Source of the DNA: CBDBZX01 sp965213645
GTDB taxonomy: Bacteria; Deinococcota; Deinococci; Deinococcales; Trueperaceae
Assembly: GCA_965213645.1 (NCBI GenBank)
Contig: CBDBZX010000004.1
Location: 186,001 to 250,000 of the forward strand
DNA length: 64,000 nt
Direction of reading: 5' to 3'
Shown here in pieces: positions 16,076 through 25,700 of the stretch. Each line of letters starts with the position of its first letter. Positions within the stretch are counted from its first letter, which is position 1. Under the pieces are notes generated by a model. That model searched no databases and was not told where the DNA came from. It worked only from the letters and a program-made list of their open reading frames with translations. The translations under genes were made by a program, and so were the position numbers.

Positions 16076-16275
16076 TAGTTCCAACCTTGGGAAAGTCCGG
16101 TGCGAATCCGGCGCTGTCCCGCAACGGTAATGCCGCTCTTAAAAAAGTGGACGAGTCCGAATGCCAAGCTGGAAAGAGACCCGTAAGCAGTTGTCACGAT
16201 GCTTGAAGCGTTAGATGACCCCTGCTACTACTCCTTGCGAGGACGAGGAAGGGCGATAACAGTAGGCATTTTCGT
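16076..16275 (+). ncRNA. adenosylcobalamin riboswitch
   Basis: The leader has the conserved cobalamin core: TTGGGAAAGTCCGGTGCGAA, then TCCGGCGCTGTCCCGC and AACGGTAATGCC, then GAGTCCGAATGCC. An expression platform runs to about 16275, with a TCCT-TGCG-AGGA hairpin and AGTAG/CTACT pairing. It sits directly upstream of a B12-type ABC importer and corrinoid salvage genes, as expected. It should reduce expression when cobalamin is plentiful. The core assignment is firm; the 3' boundary is approximate. Confidence 0.93.
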
Positions 16276-16388
16276 TTTAACAGTCGTTTTTAACAGTGAG
16301 CCTACTGCTGCGCGTCCATCCTTTTGCGAATGACAAAATTCGTAGACGAGATGGATTTTTTGTCCCCTGCAAGAGCCTGGAGGCTTTT

Positions 16389-17294
16389 GTGCACGTTGTT
16401 CATATCTGTTCCATTAAGCTACTTCGACTTCTCTTGCTCTATCTTTTTCTAAGTATCACCTTCGCAACAACCTATCCACTCACCATCACGGACGACTTGG
16501 GCGAAGAGGTCACGCTCGAGGCCGAACCTATGCGCGTCGTCTCGATGCTGCCCAGCTACACCGAAACGCTCTGCGCGATAGGTGCGTGTGACACCCTCGT
16601 CGGCGTGGACCGCTACAGCGACTTCCCGGCGCAGGTGCAGGACTTACCCGATTTGGGCGGCACGCTCAGCGAGACAAACGTCGAGGGCATCGTGGCGTTA
16701 GCGCCCGACCTCGTCTTGGTCTCCGAGTCGGGCGACTTGGCGCAGACGCTCCGCGTTTTAGGGTTAAAGGTTCATGCGGGCAGCCCGCAGACGTTTGAAG
16801 AGACGTTTGAATATTTCGAGCGCCTGGGTCAGATGATGAACCGCGAGGCGCAGGCGCAAGCGCTAATTGCCGATACGAGGCTCGAGATTGGCGAGGTCGA
16901 AACCCGAACGCAGGGCCTAGACGCGCCGAGCGTCTACTACGAAATTGACGCGACTCCTTATAGCGTCGGACCAGGCTCCTTTATCGGCACGCTCATCCAA
17001 AAAGCTGGGGGTGACAATATCGTCTCGGCGGAGCAAGGCGAGTTTCCGCAGCTCGAGCCCGAGTACATCGTCGCGCAAAATCCCGACCTCATCATTTTAG
17101 GCAACGCCCCGTCAGGTGAGAGCGTGGAGACCTTGGCAGCGCGTCCGGGCTTTGAAAGTCTAGCGGCACTTCGAAATGGGCGCGTAGTCGAATTGAGCGA
17201 AGAACAGGTCAATATTATGAACCGACCCGGACCACGTATTGCGCAAGCCGCGAAGCTCCTAGCGAGCCTCTTTCACCCGGAAGTCTTCGACTGA
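16389..17294 (+). CDS. cobalamin ABC transporter substrate-binding protein (BtuF-like)
   Basis: A 301-residue protein with a hydrophobic N-terminal signal (KLLRLLLLYLFLSITFA), then the helical-backbone metal-receptor fold: PMRVVSMLPSYTETLCAIGA, LVGVDRYSDFP, NVEGIVALAPDLVL, YVIAQNPDLIIL-like and RPGFESLAALRNGRV. It captures corrinoids outside the membrane. I chose GTG 16389 because GGAGG lies exactly 5 bases upstream, and the earlier GTG 16296 would translate the end of the riboswitch region. It is the first gene of the riboswitch-controlled btuFCD-type operon; its TGA overlaps the permease ATG. Confidence 0.9.
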   Translation: MHVVHICSIKLLRLLLLYLFLSITFATTYPLTITDDLGEEVTLEAEPMRVVSMLPSYTETLCAIGACDTLVGVDRYSDFPAQVQDLPDLGGTLSETNVEGIVALAPDLVLVSESGDLAQTLRVLGLKVHAGSPQTFEETFEYFERLGQMMNREAQAQALIADTRLEIGEVETRTQGLDAPSVYYEIDATPYSVGPGSFIGTLIQKAGGDNIVSAEQGEFPQLEPEYIVAQNPDLIILGNAPSGESVETLAARPGFESLAALRNGRVVELSEEQVNIMNRPGPRIAQAAKLLASLFHPEVFD

Positions 17295-18349
17295 TGCAGC
17301 GCGAACTAGCTCGGGGCGCGGCTAGAGCGCAGTTTAGGACAGGTGTGCGTTGGACGCCGCTGTTAGTATCGCTGGTGGTGCTTACGGGCCTTCTCGTCGT
17401 CGCAACGGGTGTAGGTGCAGTGAGAATTGCGCCTTTAGAGGTCTTGAGTGCGGTGTGGCGCGGCGTGACGGGCGAACTCACCGGGAGTAATGACGTAATC
17501 ATCTGGCAGATTCGCCTGCCCCGCGTCCTCTTAGCGAGTCTCGTCGGCGCGTCCTTGTCGCTCTCGGGCGTCGCCTTTCAGGGCATCTTTCGCAATCCGC
17601 TCGCCGACCCTTACCTCTTGGGCGTGGCGAGCGGCGCGGGCTTCGGGGCGACGCTTGTCCTCGCATTTGCCACTTCGATACCTCTTTTGGCGCAACTCGG
17701 CGTGCCTTTGGTTGCGTTTGTATTCGCACTTTTGTCGGTCTCGTTGGTGATTCTCTTCGCCAAACAGGGCGAGCGCGTGCCGCTCGTGTCGCTCATCTTG
17801 GCGGGCGTGGTGGTGGGCTCGAGCCTCACCGCCGCCACCTCTTTCATGATGCTTCTGGCGCGGGAGCAAGCGGCGGGGGTGCTCGCTTGGCTGTTGGGGA
17901 GTTTTGCGCTCTCGAGCTGGTCCAAAATCTTTTCTGTCCTTCCCTTCATCCTCATCGCAGGTATCGCCACTATGCTCTCGGCGCGGGCTTTGAACCTCTT
18001 GCAACTCGGCGAAGCGCAAGCCGCGCAACTCGGGCTCAGCGTCGAGACCTTTAAGTACGGGCTTATCGTCGTGGCGACGCTGGCGACGGCGGCGGCGGTC
18101 AGCGTGTCGGGCATCATCGGCTTCGTCGGGCTGATGGTGCCGCACGCGGCTCGCCTGGCGTTCGGCCCAGACCACCGCACGCTCGTGCCGCTCGCGGCGG
18201 TGTGGGGCGCACTCTTCATGGTGGGCGCGGACCTCTTCGCCCGTACCGTCATTGCGCCCTCAGAATTGCCCGTCGGCGTCATCACCGCGCTCGTGGGTGG
18301 GCCGTTCTTCCTCTACTTGATGCGGCGAACGGGTGGGCTGAATGATTGA
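17294..18349 (+). CDS. cobalamin/iron-type ABC transporter permease (BtuC/FecCD family)
   Basis: A 351-residue protein with about ten membrane helices and the FecCD signature: IWQIRLPRVLLASLVGASLS, GVAFQGIFRNPLADPYLLGV, SGIIGFVGLMVPHAARLAFG, and ELPVGVITALVGGPFFLYLM. It forms the importer channel. The ATG overlaps the stop of the binding protein by one base and the 3' end overlaps the ATPase gene by 8 bases, so the three are translated together. Riboswitch context favours cobalamin over siderophore. Confidence 0.93.
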   Translation: MQRELARGAARAQFRTGVRWTPLLVSLVVLTGLLVVATGVGAVRIAPLEVLSAVWRGVTGELTGSNDVIIWQIRLPRVLLASLVGASLSLSGVAFQGIFRNPLADPYLLGVASGAGFGATLVLAFATSIPLLAQLGVPLVAFVFALLSVSLVILFAKQGERVPLVSLILAGVVVGSSLTAATSFMMLLAREQAAGVLAWLLGSFALSSWSKIFSVLPFILIAGIATMLSARALNLLQLGEAQAAQLGLSVETFKYGLIVVATLATAAAVSVSGIIGFVGLMVPHAARLAFGPDHRTLVPLAAVWGALFMVGADLFARTVIAPSELPVGVITALVGGPFFLYLMRRTGGLND

Positions 18350-19109
18350 AGTGGATAGTTTGAGCTTTCGCTACGGCGAGCAAGAGGTCGTGAGAGACTT
18401 GAGTGTCTCCCTTTCAGCGGGAGAGGTCTTGGGTGTAGTCGGACCCAACGGCGCAGGTAAGTCCACGCTGATTGGGCTCTTGACGCGGCTCTTAAAACCG
18501 TCACGGGGAGAGGTCAGGCTCTTTGGCAAGCGGGTGAAGGAGGTGGGGCGGCTCGAGCTTGCCCGCTCGCTCGCCGTCGTCCCACAAGGGAGCGAGTTAC
18601 CCGGAGCCTTCCACGTGCAAGAGGTCGTGATGATGGGGCGCACGCCGCATCTAGGCTTCTTGGCGTCCGAGACTCAAAAGGACGTAGACATCGCTGAAAC
18701 CGCTATGCGCCGCACGGATACGTGGGGCTTTCGGGATAGGGCGGTGGGCTCGCTCTCGGGCGGCGAGCGGCAGCGGGTCTTGTTGGCGCGTGCCTTAGCG
18801 CAAGAGCCCAAGTTTTTACTTCTGGACGAGCCGACCAACCACTTAGACCTCAAGTATCAAGTGGACGTGCTCCACTTCGTCAAAAGAGAGGTGGCGCGGG
18901 GCTTAGGAGCGCTCATCGTCTTGCACGACCTCAACTTAGCGGCGCGAATTTGCGACCGCGTGCTCATCATGCAGCGCGGGTCTTGCGTCGCATTGGGAGC
19001 ACCCGAAGAGGTGTTGACAAAGAACCGTTTAGAAGAGGTCTACAACGCCGACCTCAGTGTCTTTTCGCAACCGGACACGCTCGCACCCGTCGTTCTTCCT
19101 AAGCTCTGA
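18342..19109 (+). CDS. cobalamin-type ABC transporter ATPase
   Basis: A 255-residue ATPase with Walker A GPNGAGKST, the family-typical MMGRTPHLGFL, signature LSGGERQRVLLARALAQ, Walker B LLLDEPTNHLDL and the switch His in VLHDLNLAAR. It energises the upstream permease. It overlaps the permease gene by 8 bases. The following cobS frame overlaps its 3' end only if the upstream start is used, which is unlikely. Confidence 0.95.
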   Translation: MIEVDSLSFRYGEQEVVRDLSVSLSAGEVLGVVGPNGAGKSTLIGLLTRLLKPSRGEVRLFGKRVKEVGRLELARSLAVVPQGSELPGAFHVQEVVMMGRTPHLGFLASETQKDVDIAETAMRRTDTWGFRDRAVGSLSGGERQRVLLARALAQEPKFLLLDEPTNHLDLKYQVDVLHFVKREVARGLGALIVLHDLNLAARICDRVLIMQRGSCVALGAPEEVLTKNRLEEVYNADLSVFSQPDTLAPVVLPKL

Positions 19110-19164
19110 TGCGTTCTACTCTGGTCGTTTCTACTCCGGTGATTCCTACGATGAACGCCCAGCA

Positions 19165-19917
19165 ATGACCTCTTATATCACCTCTTACTGGCGAGCCCTG
19201 CGCGTCGCGCTGGGGTTTCTTACTACGCTGCCCGTGCCGCTCATCAAAGAATGGCGCGACGATGACTTGCGCTTAGCCGTTAAAGCCTACCCTGTCGTCG
19301 GGCTCATCATCGGTGGTCTTTTAGCGCTCACGTTCGTCCTGCTCGCACCTCTTCCGCCCATGTTACGCGGCGTTCTCGTCACTGCGCTGTGGCTGCTCGT
19401 CACGGGCGCACTCCACTTCGACGGCTTCTGCGACCTCGCGGACGCCGCTTTTTCGCCTAAGTCACCCGAAGAGCGCTGGCGCGTCGTCAAAGACCCGAGG
19501 GTCGGCTCGTTTGCGTTAGCGGCAGGAAGTTTGCTGATTCTCACCAAAGTTATAGCGATTGGAGCGCTCAGCGGTGCGGGCGCACTCGTCATCATCCCCA
19601 TTCTGAGCCGGAGCGCGGTGACGTGGGCGATGGCGAGCTATCCGGTTTACGACTCGAGCCTCTTGGGTCGCCGCACCAACCTCAGCCACAAGGAGACCCT
19701 GCTACCTCTCTCTTTAGGCTTAACCCTCTCTGCCCTCATAGCCGTCCTTCTACTCGACCTCACGGCTTACCTCTTCCTTATCCTCACCGCCGCGCTCACG
19801 GTGCTTCTCGTCGCGTCTTGGGTCAACCGTCAGATGGCGGGCTTGGGTGGCGACGCTTACGGCGCACTCGTGGAGAGCAGTGAGGCGGTGATGCTGGTTG
19901 TGGCGACATTATTTTGA
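19165..19917 (+). CDS. cobS: adenosylcobinamide-GDP ribazoletransferase
   Basis: A 250-residue integral membrane protein with the CobS pattern: ALGFLTTLPVPL at the start, GALHFDGFCDLADAAFSPKS, VVKDPRVGSFALAAGSLLIL and MAGLGGDAYGALVESSEAVM. It joins adenosylcobinamide-GDP to alpha-ribazole in the last steps of cobalamin assembly. I placed the start at ATG 19165; the longer frame from 19057 begins inside the ATPase gene and its extra 36 residues are not CobS-like. It follows the importer on the same transcript, suggesting salvage of imported corrinoids. Confidence 0.93.
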   Translation: MTSYITSYWRALRVALGFLTTLPVPLIKEWRDDDLRLAVKAYPVVGLIIGGLLALTFVLLAPLPPMLRGVLVTALWLLVTGALHFDGFCDLADAAFSPKSPEERWRVVKDPRVGSFALAAGSLLILTKVIAIGALSGAGALVIIPILSRSAVTWAMASYPVYDSSLLGRRTNLSHKETLLPLSLGLTLSALIAVLLLDLTAYLFLILTAALTVLLVASWVNRQMAGLGGDAYGALVESSEAVMLVVATLF

Positions 19918-20019
19918 AGCGGTGTACCACGTTTCGTGTATGCAGTTGCACAGAGCTCGTGACGAAGACGCGCATCCGCGACCGCACAAAACGGGACACC
20001 TTCGTTTTGAAAGGTGAAG

Positions 20020-20068
20020 GTCAGTAACCAGTCGTCAGAATTCAGCATTCTATTGACTATTCCCCTTT
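20020..20068 (+). repeat. heptanucleotide-phased repeat (degenerate copy)
   Basis: From 20020 the sequence divides into sevens: GTCAGTA, ACCAGTC, GTCAGAA, TTCAGCA, then TTCTATT, GACTATT. The first four share a CAG at fixed phase; the last two are partly the reverse pattern. It resembles the clearer elements at 31484-31553 and 44306-44368 but is weaker. Confidence 0.45.
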
Positions 20069-20108
20069 CACCCACACCTCTTAACTCGCAACACTGAAAG
20101 GAAACACC

Positions 20109-20681
20109 ATGAGCGACACACAAGCACCGCCAACGAACAAGAAAACCAAGAAAGCCCAGGGCGAGAGGCGCGGCCTCGTCATCCTCAACACGGGGCACGG
20201 CAAAGGCAAGACCACCGCCGCGCTCGGGCTGATGGTGAGGGCGCACGGGCGTGACCTGCGCACGCGGCTCTTTCAGTTCATCAAGCACGAGGGCGCGAAG
20301 TTCGGCGAGCACCGGAGCTTGGAGACGTTGGGCGTCCCCTTCGCGGGGCTCGGTGACGGTTTTAGCTGGCGGTCCCAGGACTTAGAGCGCTCCAAAAAGA
20401 TTGCCCAAGAGGGTTGGGAAGCGGCAAAAGCGGCGATTTTAAGTGGTGAGTACGACATGGTTGTGCTGGATGAAATTACTTACCCGGTGACATGGGGTTG
20501 GCTGGACGTGGACGATGTAGTTGAAACCCTACACGCCCGCCACGCCAAGATGCACGTCGTTTTGACCGGACGAGACGCGCACGAGAAACTTGTCGAGGTT
20601 GCCGATACCGTCACCGAGATGAAGAAAATCAAGCACGCTTTCGACGCGGATGTGCCTGCGCAGCGTGGGATTGAGCATTGA
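20109..20681 (+). CDS. cobO: cob(I)yrinic acid a,c-diamide adenosyltransferase
   Basis: A 190-residue protein of the CobO/BtuR/CobA family, with the P-loop NTGHGKGKTTAALGLMVRA, FIKHEGAKFGEHRSLE, the conserved VLDEITYPVTWGWLDVDDV and VLTGRDAHEKLVEVADTVTE. It attaches the 5'-deoxyadenosyl group to cobalt, making the active coenzyme. GAAAGGAAA lies just before the ATG. It is 190 bases after cobS, so it may have its own promoter but belongs to the same B12 salvage cluster. Confidence 0.95.
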   Translation: MSDTQAPPTNKKTKKAQGERRGLVILNTGHGKGKTTAALGLMVRAHGRDLRTRLFQFIKHEGAKFGEHRSLETLGVPFAGLGDGFSWRSQDLERSKKIAQEGWEAAKAAILSGEYDMVVLDEITYPVTWGWLDVDDVVETLHARHAKMHVVLTGRDAHEKLVEVADTVTEMKKIKHAFDADVPAQRGIEH

Positions 20682-20760
20682 TGAACTCTAAGCTATCCGT
20701 CTAAACTGTTACTCGCACGGTTTGTAAAAACTTTGAACGTCTCAAAAAGAGGAAGTTAAG

Positions 20761-21144
20761 GTGAGTCAGAAGAAAATTACGCTAGACACTTTAGGGGAGG
20801 CTTTAGTCGAAGCGGTTCCAGAACTTTGTGCCGATTACGAAGAAAATAAGAGCTTCTATTCAGAGGAGGCATTTAAGGACCACTTGATCTATGGAATGGT
20901 TCTCAATCCGTCGCTGATAGAGTGGTTGAACAAAAACGATAACCCTGAATTGCTCATTCGCGTGTTTGATTTTTTAGAAGAGTTGGCGTCGAGCAGTGAT
21001 TGGAAAATTCGCAATGTTGTTACTATCACCGTATGCGAGCGAATCGATAGTGATGAAAGAGCGTTGAGGGCTGCTCATAGATACATGGGATTGAACACTC
21101 GAAAGTTAGCCGATGAAATTGCTGAATACTGGTCAAGCAAGTAA
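20761..21144 (+). CDS. hypothetical small cytosolic protein, immunity-protein-like
   Basis: A 127-residue acidic alpha-helical protein starting GTG 20761, with GAGGAAG about 6 bases upstream. Notable sequence: ALVEAVPELCADYEENKSFY, LLIRVFDFLEELASSSDWKI and RNVVTITVCERIDSDERA. The pattern of a VFxFLEELA helix followed by xVRNVV and an E-R-I motif resembles DUF7674-type proteins, some linked to toxin immunity. No toxin gene is adjacent. Lower GC than its neighbours suggests acquisition. I cannot assign a function. Confidence 0.7.
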   Translation: MSQKKITLDTLGEALVEAVPELCADYEENKSFYSEEAFKDHLIYGMVLNPSLIEWLNKNDNPELLIRVFDFLEELASSSDWKIRNVVTITVCERIDSDERALRAAHRYMGLNTRKLADEIAEYWSSK

Positions 21145-21204
21145 TTTTTGAAGTAGGTTCAATTGTTTCGCGTCAGCAGCGCAGTAGGTTTTAACCTTTT
21201 GCAA

Positions 21205-21238
21205 GCCTGGTGAATTTGCTTACTCCAATTCACCAGGC
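21205..21238. terminator. hairpin at the 3' end of purA
   Basis: A perfect 12-bp inverted repeat, GCCTGGTGAATT / AATTCACCAGGC with a 10-base loop, overlaps the purA stop. It lies between convergent genes and could terminate both. No strong T-run follows on either strand. Confidence 0.5.
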
Positions 21239-22450
21239 AATTTCCCCATAGGTGTCTTCCCTATCCGGGCTCGTCGAAAACATCTTCACGGGCGTCTCAG
21301 TAAAGTCTTCAATCAGCTCCAAGTAGTCCGTGACCTCTTTGGGCAGCGCCTCACGCTCGCCGAGCCCGCCGAGTTCGCCCCAACCGGGCAGCGACGTGTA
21401 GACGGGACACCGCGCCTCACCTTCGCCTTCATAAGCCGTGCAGACTTCGACGCGCTCCAACCCCGAGAGCACGTCGAGCTTGGTCACAATCAGCCCGTCG
21501 AAACCGTTGAGGTCGCAGGCGTATTTGAGTTGCACCAGGTCGAGCCACCCCACACGGCGCGGCCTGCCCGTGGTCGTACCGAATTCGTCCCACTGGTTCG
21601 AACCCGTGCCGCGTAGCCGAGAGGCCATCTCACCCTCGACTTCCGTCATGAAAGGGCCGTGCCCCACGCGGCTCGTGAAGGCTTTGACAACGCCGTACAC
21701 ACCGCCCAGCGCCTTGTGGCTCACGCCTGCGCCCACCAAAATACCGCCCACTGTCGGGTGGCTGCTCGTCACGTAAGGGTACGTGCCGTACGAGAGGTCG
21801 AGCATCGTACCTTGACCGCCTTCGAAGAGGACCTGCTTGTTTTCTTTGAGCGCCGAACGCACGAGCGCACCCGTGTCTTTGATAAATGGGAGGATAAAAG
21901 CGCGGACCTCTTTAAGCGCCTCGAAAGCCGTTTCTACATCTGTCCAGCCCACGCGCTCAGTCGAGTTGGGCTTGGCTGCGAGCAAACGCCCCAAACGCTC
22001 ACGGAGTACCGCCTCATCTTTGAGGTCGCCGAAGCGCAGCCCCACGCGGCGGGCTTTGTCCGAGTAGCAGGGGCCGATGCCGCGCCCCGTCGTGCCGACG
22101 AAGCCGCCGCCCTCGTCGTTCTTGCGGTGGTGCGGCAAGACGAGGTGCGCCTCATCGGAGATGACGACCTCGCCGGGGGACTGGTGCTCGGCGAACGCCT
22201 CATATTCTGCTCTAAAGTCCCAGGGGTCGATGACCATGCCTGCGCCCAAGACCGAGACGGGTTTGGTGTGCAAGACGCCGCAGGGCAGGTGGTGGAGCTT
22301 AAAGATGTCGCCCTTCACAACAACGGTGTGGCCCGCGTTCGCGCCACCCGAGTAGCGCACGACGATGTCGGCGTCCGCCGCTAGCGCGTCCACCACTTTG
22401 CCCTTGCCCTCGTCCCCCCACTGCGCACCGATCATTGCAATTCCTGGCAT
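21230..22450 (-). CDS. purA: adenylosuccinate synthetase
   Basis: A 406-residue protein with the GTP-binding IGAQWGDEGKGKVVDALA, VRYSGGANAGHTVVV, the catalytic GTTGRGIGPCYSDKARR, and TTTGRPRRVGWLDLVQLKYA. It converts IMP and aspartate to adenylosuccinate using GTP, the first committed step to AMP. It is slightly shorter than the 430-residue E. coli enzyme but all core motifs are present. It appears to be transcribed alone; the upstream 250 bases contain no gene on this strand. Confidence 0.98.
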   Translation of the reverse strand: MPGIAMIGAQWGDEGKGKVVDALAADADIVVRYSGGANAGHTVVVKGDIFKLHHLPCGVLHTKPVSVLGAGMVIDPWDFRAEYEAFAEHQSPGEVVISDEAHLVLPHHRKNDEGGGFVGTTGRGIGPCYSDKARRVGLRFGDLKDEAVLRERLGRLLAAKPNSTERVGWTDVETAFEALKEVRAFILPFIKDTGALVRSALKENKQVLFEGGQGTMLDLSYGTYPYVTSSHPTVGGILVGAGVSHKALGGVYGVVKAFTSRVGHGPFMTEVEGEMASRLRGTGSNQWDEFGTTTGRPRRVGWLDLVQLKYACDLNGFDGLIVTKLDVLSGLERVEVCTAYEGEGEARCPVYTSLPGWGELGGLGEREALPKEVTDYLELIEDFTETPVKMFSTSPDREDTYGEIAW

Positions 22451-22637
22451 CTCTTCCTCCGAGTGGCCTCACGTTTCAAGGCTCTGCGTCCAAACGTCTT
22501 CAGAAGTGAGTATGACATATCGCCTTGGAGGGGCTACGAGATTGCCTCATCTCTCAGATTTTGTAGGGCTTTAGCTTGCTTAACCTGCGGATTGCCGCCA
22601 TACTTGGAGAGAGGTTCTCGAGTATCTGTGAGGCAAT

Positions 22638-22685
22638 AAAAAAGCTCGAGCCCCTACGCTTACAATTACAAGTAGGGGCTCGAGC
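22638..22685 (-). terminator. strong terminator of the large lipoprotein gene
   Basis: A perfect 14-bp stem (GCTCGAGCCCCTAC at 22644-22657, complement at 22672-22685) is followed on the minus strand by six Ts (AAAAAA at 22638-22643 on +). It lies just past the stop of the minus-strand gene. The stem contains the locally common palindrome CTCGAG. Confidence 0.88.
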
Positions 22686-22700
22686 CCAGTGTTACGATGC

Positions 22701-25700
22701 TTACTGCTCCAATTCAAACGCACCTACATCACACGCATCACCTTGCGGACGTGAGACGCCACGCTGATCGGTGTCAACCTCACACGCATTCGTAGGAATC
22801 GCGTCGATGGCCGGGCTACCCCCTTGTAAAGCGTGAGTTGGCGTAGGTCCACCGTTGTCCTTTAATTCGCCGAGTTTGGCATCGACGTTTGAGTCGGTGC
22901 TTTGGTTCAAGTTGCACGAGCCGTCGCTATCTAAGTTGTAACCTTCTGAGATGAAGGTGCCGGAGCCCTCACAATTGACACTGCTATTCTCCAGGATGGC
23001 ACCTCGAAACGTCATAACGCCGCCGTTGAGTATTGCGTTATCAGAGAGGTCGTCGTCAGGATTGTCGTCGCCCGTTGAGTTATCCTTGATCGTACTGTAG
23101 CGGACATCGAACGTAGCTCCGTCACTATTGTAAATTGCACCTCCACTGAACTCGAATTCGGAACCGTTACTGCTCATTGTGGAACTAAGGAGCGTGAGCT
23201 TGCCTTCGTTAAAGATTCCACCTGTGCCCCCATCACCTCCACCGTTATCAGCAATAAGACTGCGCTCTATCTCCATCACGCCAGAGTTGACAAGACCACC
23301 GTCTCCCTGATCGCTGCTGTTATTTGTGACGGCGCTGTCAACGATGATCGTCTGCCCATCGTTCTCGATACCAGCAGTTGTGCCAAACGTATAGTGTCCA
23401 GTCACGCTACTTCGCTCGAGGGTCAGCTTGCCCGGTTCTGCGTTGTAAATAGCACCAGGGCTACTAAGATCAGGATCACGAGCATCACTTCTGACAGAAC
23501 TCTCTGTAATCGTCGCTTCGCCAGCGTTGAAGATGGAAAATGTACCAAAGCTGAAACCGTTGTTCTTTACCTCGCTTCTGGTCATGATAAGCGTTCCCGA
23601 GTTGTGAAGAGAGACCGCGCCCTCACCTGCTTGGCTATAGTCGAGACTACCCTCACTCACGACTACATCAGTTAAGGTCAACGCGCCGAGGTTTAAGAGG
23701 TTGGGTCCAAGTATCGTAGGTTCACCGCTGTTTGAGATGTCCAACATACCTCTACGAACGGTTGCATTTTCAACCTCTAAATCGCCTGTATCCGCAACGT
23801 AAAACAGGCGGAAGAAAGGGGTGTCCTCAGCATCAGAACGCTCAATGGTCGCCCCATTACCCTCAATCCCTATCTCGCTCGAGATACGCGGCAGCCCGCT
23901 CGGACCCGCAGTTGCATCGTCCACCCCATTGTCCACTTCACTCAAGGTATACGTTGCACCTTCAGCAAGCACAACCGTATCTGCGCCTTCTCCTGCTGGG
24001 CAACCGCCAACAGCGCTATCTGTGTTCGCCGCTGTAATCGCCGCCCTCAGGGTACAGTCATCTTCGAGCGAGGCCGCGCCGGACGTTGAAGTGACGGTGA
24101 TGTTGCCGTCACCATCAGGTTCGCTCTTACAAGTTGGATAATCGTCGAAGTTAGTATCCACATCGACACCGCGCTCACGTAGCGTTTCTACATCTGCCCC
24201 GAAGGTCTCGTCGTAACAAACATCATCTAAACCGCCGCCTTGCGCGCCACCCAAGGCGACTTTGTCTCCTTCACCCAGACCGCTATTGGCGACGAGTGGG
24301 GACAAGTCTGTAACGGGCTGTCCCCCTAAGTCCAATTCGGTGAGGTTGGTCAACCCCTCCAGCGGACGGATATCCTCAATCCTACCACTAGGTAGACCAA
24401 TCTCGTAGAAACCAGCAAGGTTGAGCTTTTCTAGCTTCTTCAGATTCTGTAAAGGCGTTATGTCTTCTATACCGTTACCAAAAAGGTAGGAGCTGAGGTC
24501 TAACTCGACTAAGCTCGTCAAGTTGGTCAGAAAGGAGAGGTCGCCCCTACTTGAATCTTCGAGATCTAAGGTCTCCAGTTTTGTGAGGTTGGCGATAGGG
24601 CTATAGTCGTCAGGAGCAGTCTCGTAAAGGCGCAAACTTTCTAAGTTGACGGCGTACTGTAACCCTTCTAAATTTTCGATGGTGGGTCCAAATTCTATGT
24701 CACCTCCGTAGCTGAGTTCGCTCAAGGTTGCCAAATCCTCACAGGTCAGTTCGCCTTCGGGCTTGCCGAGCTGTTCGCGTACCGCATCCTCTAAACGTTC
24801 ATCGGGGATAGCGACAGGGCTGGTGCAGGCTTCTGGCTCGGGTTTAGGCTCAGGGTTACCCACCTCTTCAACCGTGACGGTTTTGGCCTCCGAGTCTTCC
24901 CCACCTTGCCCATCTGAAACCGTAAGTGTGACCTCATAGTCTTTAGCTTCAGCGTAGGTCTTGGTGAAATCGCGGCTCGAGCCCGTGCCGCCGTCGCCGA
25001 AGTCCCAAGCGTAAGAGAGCGAATCGCCATCGGGGTCAGAAGAGTTTTGGGCACTGAACTTCACCGTGAGGCTGTCCTCTTGCTGCTCAGCGGTAAAGTC
25101 GGCGCTGGGCGCTCGGTTGTTTGGCGCTTCGGGCGTGTCGGTATCGTCTGTCACGATGACGTAGCCGCGAATCGCCTCGTCGGAGGTGTTGAGCGCCGCG
25201 TCTGTGACTTGGGTACGAAAGACGTAGGCAAACTCGCCCCCAGAGCCGTCTAGCTCGTCGATATTGACGGCGTCCGCCGCGACGGTAATCGGGTAGACGC
25301 AGGTGACGTTTTGGGGGGTGCTCGAGAGGTCGCACGTTCCAGTAGGTTCTCCTAGCGTAAAGAACTGCTGGCTCGGCTCGAGCGTGCCGCTTACACCATC
25401 CGGGCTGCTGTTGACGAGGTTCACAGCGATGTCGGCGATACCGCTGAGGTCTTCGTAAGCAACTTGCGCGTAGAACGTGCCGCCCGGCGCAACTTTGACG
25501 ATGCGGTTATCGCTTTTATCGCCGATGCTGCCGCCTGAATCGTTTTGGAAGGGGGGATCGGCTTCCTGGGACACGCCGAAGCTGCCCGAGGGCGCTGTAG
25601 TGTCGTCACCTGGGTTGGGATTAGGACTTGTACCGCTCACGGTCACGGTGACTTGGGCGCGGTTTGTCCCTTCGGTATTCGTCGCGCTCAACGTATAGGT

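Noticed and set aside
20109..20681. ABC-type ATPase from the P-loop alone
   Set aside because: The P-loop is followed by CobO-specific motifs (DEITYPVTWGW) and lacks the LSGGQ signature.
21659..22384. 241-residue frame antisense to purA
   Set aside because: Shadow of the purA coding frame; sequence shows no domain and no start signal.
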